A stretch of 64,000 nt of DNA from Adiantum capillus-veneris (taxonomy: Eukaryota; Streptophyta; Polypodiopsida; Polypodiales; Pteridaceae). Of the stretch, positions 44,494 through 54,784 are shown piece after piece; within the stretch, counting starts at the first letter, position 1, and each line of letters opens with the position of its first letter. A program made the position numbers and the translations under genes. The DNA lies in assembly GCA_014529385.2 (NCBI GenBank), contig CM043963.1, forward strand, positions 72,817,412 through 72,881,411, written 5' to 3'. Under the pieces are notes generated by a model. It saw only the letters and a list, made by a program, of their open reading frames with translations. It searched no databases and had not been told where the DNA came from.

Positions 44494-44665
44494 ATGTTAG
44501 GACAAGGGTCCTGTACCCTAAGAACTAGGCTAGGCAAGGACTACGACCAAGGGCCGGGCTAGGCAGTGTGGACAGGGGATCCATCTAGGGCAAGGGGCTA
44601 GGAGCCCACCTATAAAGGGAGGTTGGGAGGAGGATCCAAAGAGCCTAGTTTCCTAGTTCCTTACA
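44494..44665 (+). repeat. 3' LTR
   Basis: Near-identical to 38962-39132; differences are mostly transitions. Confidence 0.93.
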
Positions 44666-44670
44666 AGGAA

Positions 44671-46702
44671 ATACTGAAGTATATAATTTTGATTTCAAAT
44701 GTACAAAACATTTACTATTGCGGTGGCACATGTCATTGAGGACTCATAGGCCTAATAGGAAAGTGATTCTACCACTCTCAAATACTATACGAAAACAAAG
44801 AAGAGCATTGATCCTTGAACTCAAATGCAATATGGTGATGTACGCCCAGATTGGGGAAACCATATGCGTCTTGTTGAAGAGAGTACAAATGTCTGGCATT
44901 TTATTTGCAAAGATGCATTCACTTTCCTTGATTTTTGCATGCAGTGATTTGGGGTGTGGATTTGGAGCACTAATAGATTGCATAGGACTTGTTGTATCTT
45001 TAAGTTATGATTTTCACAACATCATAAAAAATTTAATGTCATAGCAAGACAGGCAACATGCCAACTGATTTGTATACCACAAGAACTTGAACATAGCATG
45101 GAGACATTTTCATGATTTGGATGGAAATAATACCTTAATTTTTTACAAGGCCCTTTACAATGTAATGTGGAATATGACCGGGACCTACTTGAATTTTCCA
45201 AAAATGTGGAATCAATCAATAGAAGAGCTTGAAAGTCTTTTGGAGAGAACAATCCTTGCATGGTTACTTGGTTGGATCCATGCAAGGGATAAATGAGAGT
45301 ATACTTTGGTAAATCAAGTAGCTTGTGATAGAGAAACCTTGTACATATTGGAGCAATACATGATAAAATGCAATGTTTAATGATGTATTTATAGTCATTG
45401 AGCCTCTTGACATAGTATCATTTCCAAAGATGAGTTGTAAAATACTTGGATCCATGTAAATACTTGGATCCATGTAAATATGTGAATTGGATTTTATTTT
45501 CTATCTTGGTGTTTCTAAACACCACACTATTTTGAGGTCCCTTCAATTCTAAAATTTGTTTTTGCTTATTGTAGATTCTTTTTCATTAGTATTGATATAG
45601 CCAATTCTTTAACGTTAATGTCTCAAATTTGAGCTATTGATTCAAAGAACTTTTTTCACATGAACAAAGTTGTATAATTAAAACTGAGTTTAGTGCCATG
45701 CTTTCCTCATGCTTTTGATGTCATTGTAGTTGATGCAAATACGTATGTATTTAAATATACATATCCCTATATTAGATATGTATTAAGGGGTATATGAAAC
45801 ATAGAGTGTAACCGTCAATAGATGATAGCTCAAAGTACACAAAAATACTAAGTTTTTCAATAGCGTTATAAGAAATGGGACTTGAATAATTCCCAAAATT
45901 CCTAAATAGGTTTTGTAGAATCTAATCTTCAAATCTTTAGAAGATTAGGTATCCCCATCTTCAATCTAAGAGGACATACTCCAAAACCATTGCTCAACAT
46001 TGCCTCTAAGACATAACAATAGAAAATCACCTTTCTCAATGTCATCCACCTTGCCACCTTGCCAACGAGATGAAAAATCATTTTAAAATCAGAAAGAAAA
46101 TCATCAACATCTTCTAAACTCCCAAGTAAGATTGGGATGTCCTCAAATATATAGCATGTAATAGTCTCTCGATGTATCTTTAGTTGTCTTGACATAAATC
46201 TATGCACACATAATATTATACAAGCGGTAGAATAACAGGTTTGGTGATGCAAGCATTTCTCCTACTCTTTAAGCACCAAACATGAACACCATACATTGTT
46301 AAATGTAGATCTTCCTATTATTTGCAATGTTTATCTTGATATGTGGTGTAAAATGAAAAGGATAAATCTCTATACCTGGTCCATTATCCATGGTCTATGC
46401 ATGACCTAACGCTTAAAATAGAACATAAATATATTCGTCCAAATTGAGATTGTACCTAATGAGTGGAAAGATAAAAGGATTCACTAGTATATTTATTTTA
46501 GCTAACCTATGAGGACCTAAAATTCTACGAGTTACAGTTTTGGAATTGTAGCTTTGTGCTAACAATGATATGCACCTTTTTCTTTGCTATAGGGACAAAG
46601 ATGTGATACAATTTTTTGTGATTCATGCAAGGTAGCTGATTACTCTAAAGGCTAATTATTCACAACAACATACGCAGCCCTCCTTAGTGGGGGAACCAAA
46701 AT
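44671..46702. other. Degenerate spacer with a possible gag remnant
   Basis: A minus-strand frame (46252-45929) includes 'DIPILLGSLEDVDDFLSDFK', loosely like a gypsy gag start ('P.f.G..ed...fl.dfe'). This is weak. A 19 bp tandem duplication (ACTTGGATCCATGTAAAT) occurs at 45436-45475. Other open frames are not supported. Confidence 0.3.
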
Positions 46703-47101
46703 TGAGGCGGTCCGTGGTGGGCAACAAGAAGGTGACCTCTAAATGCCTCTCAAGGCTTTCGTGCTACTCAATTGAGTCTCGGGAAACCACAAGAAAGAAA
46801 AGAAAAAACAAACCCATAGCCAATTAAGTGAAGGGGCACTACCTAGTTATGGGATGCGAACTAGGATGCAAGAGATATTTTGTCACAACCAAGAAGAGGT
46901 GCAACAAAAATCACACAAACAATATCACACCAAGACACACATCAAATGCAGCAAGAGAGAGCTAGAGAAAAGGTAAGAGAGAGAGGAATGGAACTTGCAT
47001 AATACCTTGTTTGTGACTTTCAAATGGATATGGTTTGTTATGATGATATCATAGAGCTTGTACAAAACTAACCCAATGCGTAGTGAATGCTAAACATTTC
47101 C

Positions 47102-47139
<38 letters not shown>

Positions 47140-48755
47140 CTTAAGGTGTGGGAGACCTCTCACCACAATACCCTCTTACAATGGACTCAAATTTGGAAAT
47201 GAAAACACACTAAACACTTTCTCAAAAAAACTAAAATGATAGAACTTAAAAGACACAATTCACCTTGAATTCACTAGACCTCATTGCGTAAGTGAAAGGA
47301 CTACAATTTGAACACTGAATCACACCTTTGAAGCACCAAACCCCAATTCATTGATGATGAACATATAAAATAATGGTTTTGGGATTTTGAATTCACACTT
47401 TGTAACTTGCAAATGTGTAGCTTGAAAGATTATCTTACACCACCAAGTGTAAGAGAAGCTAGAGTGTTGGGGTGTGATGAGAGATATTGGGGATGATTTA
47501 AAAGAAGGAGAGGGGTCTGTTTATAGGTTGGAGACCCCTCATTAAGAGGCACCGATGTACGATCACATAGTCTTGCAAAAATCCGTTCCTTCTTCCCTCA
47601 ATTCCTTGCATATACACATCCATGGAGACTTCAAAACTTCCATAGACTCTCCCAAGTGACATTTGAAGAGAAGAAACCCTCATTCACTCCTAGACACACT
47701 CAAAAATAGGATGCAAATGAGTCGGGACTATAAGGACCAGTTGTGGAAACCTTGCTTTCTCTTCCTAAAAAAGAGGTGAAAGTGATGATCCTTTATTCCA
47801 TACACTTTTCCTCCTCTTAGACACCCACGCCCACTCTCAAGGCTAAGTGACATGGGCATGGGGATGTGGGATCTATGGTGAAATCATCAAGCACCATAGA
47901 TATTGTTGGTGGCAATAAAAGTGATATGGGATACTCGAGATTACTTTTTGTAATCTCGGGTACCCGAGATTACTTTTAGTAGCGGTGCCAATTCACATTT
48001 GGTATAAGAATAATCTCGGGACCATACCATCATGAAAAACACATGGGTTATTGTGGATAAGACATGGAAATCTCAAAGGGGAGGTCAAGGGTTCAAGCCC
48101 TGGGTGTGCATAAAGAGTAATCTCAGGAACCCAAGATTACTTTGGCCGATGTTGCCAAGATCTATGAGTCTCCTCATCCCCATCATAGATTCCACCCCCT
48201 CAATGCCCATGCCACTTAGTCCCATAGCATGGCCACCATTGATGATGTGGCAAAAATAGCCCTTTCACACCATTATGACCCTTTTTGGACCATTTTTGAC
48301 CCTCGACAGGCATTATTTGTGGGAAAACCCCAAATGGACTCTGATTTCTTCCAAATTTTGGTACTCTTGATCCTTAATACTCAAATTTCATGGAGATATA
48401 TCAAAATTCTATTTTTGACCACTTCTACTCAGTCCATGCATCATTTCATATTGGGGGAGATGAGCATACCCACACTTCCCACTTGCATCACCTACATTCT
48501 AGAAAGCTCAAAGAGATACCCTAGAACCAGCAAAATCCACTTGGAACCACATCTGAGGCTCTTACACCATGTCCAAGTATGTACATGTACATTACTACCG
48601 ACACGCAAACGTGATTGTGTACAATGTGTGCATTGTCCACCATGTTTGAACCCAATATCACATTGTAAAAGCTTCCAAATGCATGTATTTACACTTATGT
48701 GTATGTCCATGCAAGTATCCACTACTATGTACATGCCAAAAGTAGCTTATCATCA
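46703..48755 (-). repeat. Probable 3' LTR of the minus-strand gypsy relic
   Basis: The left edge TGAGGCGGTCCG coincides with the edge of the copy at 2325. The right edge is suggested by TGATGATAAGC (minus strand) following a purine-rich AGAGGGTGGGCA just after the integrase end. It contains an (AC)n tract at 47103-47138 and a 24 bp perfect palindrome at 47950-47973 (half GTAATCTCGGGT). The 48229-48861 plus-strand frame of 210 codons lies across the LTR and the integrase antisense and is not considered a gene. Confidence 0.45.
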
Positions 48756-48839
48756 TTGCCCACCCTCTAGATTGAGCATTTATGCTCGACCAAGAGACTA
48801 TTTGCATCTAGAACCACATCCCTTTCCAAATATTTATTC

Positions 48840-49760
48840 AATCTATAACCATTTATTCTGAAACGTATAGGTTCTTGGGATAGTTTTTTCAACTTGTACG
48901 TGCCATTTGGTAAAAGTACATGTTTCACTTTGTATGGCCCAATCCACTTGTCCCTCAACTTCTTTTGAAAAGTAAAATCCAAGAAAGAATCGTATTTCAT
49001 TACTAGATTTCCCTCTTTAATCTCTTTCTCTGGAAGTCTCTTTAAATTCATTTTCTCCATCTTTGCCTCTGTATGTTGAAGATAATAATCACTAGATTTC
49101 TCTCTTTTCATTTGCAAAAACTCTAGGGAAAGAATTATTTCTTGTAGTTTGTCTTTATGCTCACCTCGCATCCTACACAACAACTTCAATAAATCCAGGT
49201 GCATGTGTATATGCATGAGAGCTTCCTTTCCATAAACAAGATCATATGGTGTAAACTATTTAGACAGTTTATACGTTGTTCTATAAGACCAAAAAACCCT
49301 TTTTCGAGTTTAGGTCCCACTTTTGGGATTCTCTCTAGCATAATTTGACAATGTCTTCACAATTCCACCATTGCAATTTTCAACGAGTTCATTGCATTGT
49401 GGGTAGTAAGGAGAAGAATGCCTATGGTGAGTTTTTAATTTCTCCATGAGAGTACCAACAAGTTTTAATCTTAACCTTTATCCACGATAAAAAAACAATA
49501 ACCATAGGAGCTCCAAACCTACAACACACATGTTCATAAGAAAAGAGGCCACTCTTCCTATTGTTACATCTTTTACAGCTCTCGCTTCCACCCATTTTGT
49601 CAAATAGTCCATAGAAGCAAGGATATACGTTTTACCATTATTGGTCCTTGGAATTGGACCTACAGAATCCACTCCCCACTTTGAAAATTCATCAAAATAC
49701 CTTATTGCTTTTTGAGGCTTGATAATAAATTTACAATTTGCAAACACTTGCATTCATGGC
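48840..49760 (-). pseudogene. Ty3/gypsy integrase core and C-terminus relic
   Basis: From 49700 downward: 'FSKWGVDSVGPIPRTNNGKT' and 'YILASMDYLTKWVEARAVKD' (first catalytic Asp region). After a gap and frame change come 'SSPYYPQCNELVENCNGG' (49420-49350; catalytic Glu) and 'IVKTLSNYARENPKSGT'. The C-terminal part (49216-48840) ends with 'VMKYDSFLDFTFQKKLRDKW', 'IGPYKV' and 'NGTYKL', the usual gypsy integrase tail. Several stops and frame changes make it inactive. Confidence 0.9.
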
Positions 49761-50052
49761 ATGACTTGCACCAAAAATAAGCATCTCTCACCATGGAGGG
49801 CCAATAAAAATCTGCTGTCATAATAAAAAAGAGAACCTGATCATTGCCTTGATGACATGTTTCTTTGTGGTAATTCTTCAAAATCAAACCTATTTCTTTT
49901 TTGTATGGCACTTTCCTTAGAATGCCATCTTTGTTATAAAACATGTGATCCTCACCTACTACTGTGTAGTTTCTTGCTTTTGCAACTATTCTATTACACC
50001 AAATCTTTGACATGCCCTCTAGACATTGGCCTTTACCAAGGAATACTTCCAC
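49702..50052 (-). pseudogene. Gypsy integrase zinc-binding (HHCC) domain
   Basis: The frame has 'NYHKETCHQGNDQVLFFI', 'ADFYWPSMVRDAYFWCKSCH' and 'EC'. The His-x4-His and Cys-x2-Cys elements of the H2C2 finger are visible (HKETCH ... CKSC). It precedes the core domain directly. Confidence 0.85.
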
Positions 50053-50100
50053 ATCTTGTAGCGACTCCCTTCCTGCATAAAACTTGTGAACTTCTTTATT

Positions 50101-50454
50101 CTACTTATGAGAAACATGCTTAAATTGTGTTTGCTCAAACTTATGCAAAAGCCTCTTGATGCCACAAATCCATTTCTTTAAGTTGTCTTTCTTAACTCTC
50201 CACAAACCAAGAAACCGATTCATGACTAGCAATGCATCCCCTTTTACAATGACTCTTCTCAACCCAAACTCAACATACTGCTTCAATCCAGGGAAAAGAA
50301 CTAGGTTGTCAGCCTCATTGTGGATTTCAACTTCATCAAGATCATACGCTATAGAAAAGATTACATCCTCTTTTGGACTCTTAGTGATCACCTCACCACT
50401 TGACTTTTGAAGAACTTTCTTGTATGCGTCTAGTGCACCATGGTGAATTTGCAC
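50101..50454 (-). pseudogene. Second-type RNase H of a TAT-like gypsy element
   Basis: The frame has 'ADNLVLFPGLKQYVEFGLRR', 'VIVKGDALLVMNRFLGLWRV' and 'LHKFEQTQFKHVSHK'. This follows the plant-type RNase HI pattern (A..GL..A...G...v.v.gDs.lv...i.g.w), not the RNase H joined to gypsy RT (compare 'HIDASNFAIG' at 11560). Placed just upstream of integrase, it matches the additional RNase H known from the TAT group of Ty3/gypsy. No RT is found upstream; the 50455-51131 stretch is unrelated. Confidence 0.7.
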
Positions 50455-51131
50455 AAGTCAAGGGTCTAGTGCAACTAGGAGGGATAAGAGAACTCTCTCC
50501 AAACATTAAAATTTTCAATCTCCTAGCTCTCTATCTAATGGTCATCGTTTGGCTAGCACCTAGCTCCATGTGGATGGTAGAATCTATAGAAAAACTAATG
50601 AGTGTAGGTATGACATTAGCATGTGACGTTGTGGATAGTGAACTATGGCTCAAGATCCCTCAATGGATGACTCTTGTCTAGCTCTAAGTCAACAACATGG
50701 TCAATGAAAATCTCTTGTGAGCTATGTCTCGTGTCAACCTGTGGTGTGATAGGTGTTTGTCTCTTTTGTAGCCAAATCTTCCATGTCCACAGTATCTCAT
50801 TGGATCTAGGTTGAGATCTCCTCATATGTGGATGTGTATGTCTAGCTTGTGTCGGTACTAGTCGTAGGGTAGGCCTCTCTATAGGTCATGAACATGGTCT
50901 AGATCTTTGTAGTGTGGGTGTGGTCAAAGAAACTGTAGGAGATATATCATTAGGAAGAGGATGGGGTCTAGGAGGGCCTCTTTATTTGCCATAAGATTAT
51001 GGAGGTGATTGACATTTTGACAAATAGGTGCATGTCATGTGTGCAAGAATGGTATGTGTGTAAGAGTGGTCAAAGGATGCACTTTTTCCCCCCAAAAAGG
51101 AAGTGAGTAGTTTTATGATTTCCGGCCTTTC
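50455..51131. repeat. Degenerate retroelement stretch with an inverted relative at 59279
   Basis: 50944-50995 ('ATTAGGAAGAGGATGGGGTC', 'TAGGAGGGCCTCTTTATTTG') is the reverse complement of 59279-59330 with few changes. Between them sits the later 51137-59053 element. Minus-strand frame 50825-50643 has a copia-linker-like composition but no domain. Confidence 0.4.
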
Positions 51132-51136
51132 ATAAC

Positions 51137-51963
51137 TGCTAGCAGCGGCTAATACAGGCTACACCAATTATGCACCAACAAAGCTATGGATGTGCTAAAG
51201 TGCACAAATCCTTTTCATTGTATAGGGCTTGGGATCATTTAGGAGTTCCAAAGTTGTATGAGTCTAGGCTAGAGAGTTCAACTTTATCCCATAGTTGAAG
51301 GGTTTGAGGCCCAAAGCTATAAAAGAGCCCTATGCTTAATGAGAAGTCATTCTTGGGTAAGCTCTTCTCTTTGTAGAGTGGATGGTCATGAAGCTCATGG
51401 GCTTTCCATGCCCATGTAGCTCTTGATTTCTAATAATCAATTACACCTTCTTTCTTTGTTTGATTGTGTGGAGTGAGATTGTATTAGTGTGATGGTAGAT
51501 CTCTAATCCCTTTCTTGAGTTAATCCATTCTATCCACACCATTGGCCATGGTGTGTGAGGGCTATTCCTTCATTCTCTTCATCTCTCTCTACAAGGTGTG
51601 GTTAGTGTGTGTGCATATGTAGTCATATTGAGGGGTTGTGCTAGAATGGACACACTAATGTGGAGTAGGTATGTTAATTGCATGCTTGTGTAGTTGTGAT
51701 TAAGAGTTGTGAATAAGAGAGATTGACGTGAGAGGTTAATTTCAACCACATGATTGTGTGCAAGTGATTAGTGAGTAGGAATGTGTTATTGATTAGAGGA
51801 AGCCCCTTTTCATGGCTTCTCTCTATCACGAGAAGAAGGATCCCTTGAATCCTCTACGTCTATACATCTTAGGCTCGTGCTTCCATACCCTAGCCGGGTT
51901 GCCAATCCACAATTTGACAATTTTGTGGTTTGCGACCAGGTCGTGCTACAACGCATCCCTACA
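51137..51963 (+). repeat. 5' LTR of the LARD element
   Basis: 827 bp, TG...CA ends. A TATAAAA box at 51318-51324 is preceded by CCAAAGC. The sequence downstream ('GAGAAGTCATTCTTGGGT') probably begins the transcript. Confidence 0.95.
51318..51324 (+). promoter_or_regulatory. TATA box in the LTR
   Basis: TATAAAA within AAAGCTATAAAAGAGCCC, conserved in the other LTR at 58394-58400. Confidence 0.75.
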
Positions 51964-51965
51964 TT

Positions 51966-51985
51966 TGGCACCGTTGCCGGGGATC
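51966..51985 (+). other. Primer-binding site for tRNA-Asp
   Basis: TGGCACCGTTGCCGGGGATC, two bases after the LTR. It complements the 3' end of plant tRNA-Asp except for one position (A for G at base 5); the match continues two bases further (GA). Confidence 0.92.
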
Positions 51986-54715
51986 GATAACCTAATCTAG
52001 TGAGTTTAGGATGTGTAGAATAGAGTAGTTTCATTACTAATTTCTCGGTTTTTGAGTGTGTGTAACTCATTGTTTGGTTTAATTTGATGATGTTGTGCAA
52101 GAAATTGATGCTAATGTTGAGTTATGAATACCCCAAACCCCCAATTCCACTCCTAATTTCATTAATTTCATGCCAACCCTTGCTAACTTCGCTTCTTTCC
52201 ATGCTAATTCTACTAATTTCATGCTAATTTCTACTAATTTTGACTAACCTTGCTAATCTAACCACTAACATTTGAAGTGTAAATTATGTGAAATCCCCTT
52301 GTAAGAGGTGGAATCATCACTCTAATTGAGTTAATTGTGCTAATTTATGCTTAATTTGATGATTTGAGTGTGATTTTTTGACCTACAAATGGTCAATGTT
52401 GGAGCCGAATTGATGGTGCACACACATGCGTGTGCAATGATGGGACTTTGCGTAGAGCAAAGGAATAGCTTGGAGTGTAATTACAATGTAAGTGCACTTA
52501 CTTGCTATGTCAATTCTTGATTGATCAATGTGATTCAATGTTGCTAATTATTTTCTAAAATTAGGTGTGTAACACAAATTGACCTACACTTTGCACCTAA
52601 TTTGATACACTTTGAATAAAATTGAAAGTCAAATTGTGACTAATGAACTTGTGTGTATCTAAATAATGTTTAATTCTCATCAAGAATTCTTGTGTGTGCA
52701 TAAAAATCATTGTGTGTGTGCACACACCAAAGAGGGAAAAAACTGTCAAAAATTTCAAGTGTGTGTGCACCCAATTTTTAGTATGTGCATGTATATAAAG
52801 TGATGGAATTGATGATACATGAGTATGAAATCATGTAAATGATGAGTATGTGAGGCTAATTCAAACATTGGATAAGCCCAATTGCCAAAAAATTGGGCAA
52901 AAATTGAGTGTGTGTGTGCCCATCCATGACCACTTGATTTTTAATGATTGATGGTCAATTGGGACACCTAAATGGTTTTCTTGTGAAATGTTCATGAAAA
53001 GTATGTGCAATCATTAGGTATAAGCGTAAATTCATTTCCAATTGCGAAAAATTCGATCATTTGTGCTTAATTTTTGAGTGTGTGCATTGCTTGATTTGGT
53101 AAAAATAGTGCTAATTTTTTAGAAATTAAGCATGCATGCATTCATTTATGCTTGATTGAACTTGAAATTTGTGCATTTCAATGTGAAATTGATGGATTCA
53201 TTGCATAAATTTTTTGTCTAAATTTGGGTGTGTGCGCCTACTCAATGGCATTCAAAGTCCAAATTGAAGATGAATGATTGGCCTTGGTTGGCAATTGTGA
53301 TGATGAAAAGACCTAAAATGGTTGGTGTTCTATGTGTATAATTGATGATTCTATTGATACACAATTGAAAATGATTTTACGTTTTACCATTGTCATGTAT
53401 GCTAGTTTGATTGAATATGGCAAAAAATTTCATAACATTGTGCATTTTCAAGTGCCATAATCAAATTTGTGTAACCGTACAAACCAAGTGACAAATTCAA
53501 TTTGTCAATTTGATTTGGATGATTAGGGGTTTGAGATATGAGCAATTAAATTTGCAATGATTAAAAAATGGCTTAAATTGACCAATATTTGTGCCAATTG
53601 TGTTTGTCTAAATGTGGATATCTGCGAATATAAGCAACTTAGGTTGCAATGGTTGGTTTGGTTGTGCAAATGAGATGACAACTTAATTGATTTGCTTATG
53701 AGCATTGCCCAATTTAGTAAAAAGTGCATTGAAAATGGAATTTTTCTCTTGAATTTGAAGCAATATCGATTGAAAATGGATTAATATGCATGCTAAATTG
53801 TCAATGAGAAGTTTTGGATACCAAAAGAGTGTTCTCGTGGATTTTTTAGTACAATCGGCGTCCATTTGAACGTGAAGCAATTCAATTATTAAGCGGATAT
53901 GGTAATTCATTTTTTTTTTTTTAAATGTGTGACTTAAATTGCATGTCCAAATATCATTTTTGTGAAAAGTTGTTAAGTCGTACAAGAAGTAACACCATTT
54001 TCTCAGGCTTGACCTCACTTCTCTCTCAAATGGCCTTACATGTTGTTGACCATGGGCTCGAGCCCCAACCAAATTTGAAAAGGAAAATCTAAAGCCCACC
54101 AAGCAAGCCTTTTTTGGTTTCCTCGCTGGCAGCCCCACTCCCGCCTACTGACCCGCCAAATGCTCGTCCCAAATTGGCCTGAGCTGGTTTGGCATTATTG
54201 CCACACACACACGGACAAGCTTCCCATGGCCCCGCCTTGGCTCAGCCGCCTTGGCTCGGATTCCAAAACACACATAGACCATTTAACGAAAAAGCCAAAA
54301 CTGCCTTGACTCACACACGCTCTATCTCTTACGCGATTCCTCGAATCTGTTGTGCATGGGCTCGTGAGCATGGGCAGCACAAACACACACACAGTCAGGT
54401 CGCAATGTGCACCTGCCCCACCTCACTCGCGAATCCCGGCCACTTTCAATGCCTTCAAAAGCTGCATCACCAACAAACACACACACACACACACGCGCGC
54501 GCCTGACTCTCCAGCCTCGCGAGTCGCTCTGACCTACACCACCTCCTGTCCCAGCCGTTGTTTAAAGCCCTGCCTCATTCTGCTATTGATGCTACCAGTG
54601 GTTGAAGTCGGCCCTTTACCGGCCTTCGTATTGGCTGCAAACCCTCATCTCTCACACACTGTACACACACACCCCCATCAGCGCACAAATGTTATGCAGC
54701 ATCAAAGGGCTGCAG

Positions 54716-54718
<3 letters not shown>

Positions 54719-54778
<60 letters not shown>

Positions 54779-54784
54779 CTCTCT
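54719..54784. repeat. (CT)n microsatellite
   Basis: About 28 perfect CT units followed by CGCTCTCTCT. Confidence 0.97.

Larger units (their letters stand above)
38957..44670 (+). mobile_element. Complete non-autonomous LTR retrotransposon with 171 bp LTRs and AGGAA duplication
   Basis: LTRs at 38962-39132 and 44494-44665 differ at about six positions (roughly 96-97% identical by eye). Both begin TGT(C/T)AGGACAAGGG and end TAGTTCCTTACA. They are flanked by AGGAA (38957-38961 and 44666-44670), a 5 bp target duplication. A tRNA-iMet-type primer site and a polypurine tract are in place. The 5.36 kb interior has no gag, protease, RT or integrase that I can read, although the LTRs are recent enough that such genes should be legible. 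The element would need proteins supplied in trans. Confidence 0.93.

Noticed and set aside
48229-48861. 210-codon plus-strand gene
   Set aside because: It overlaps the antisense of the gypsy integrase C-terminus and a non-coding LTR; no recognisable domain.
51966-51985. tRNA gene fragment
   Set aside because: The match is only the reverse complement of a tRNA 3' end and sits at the LTR boundary, so it is a primer-binding site.
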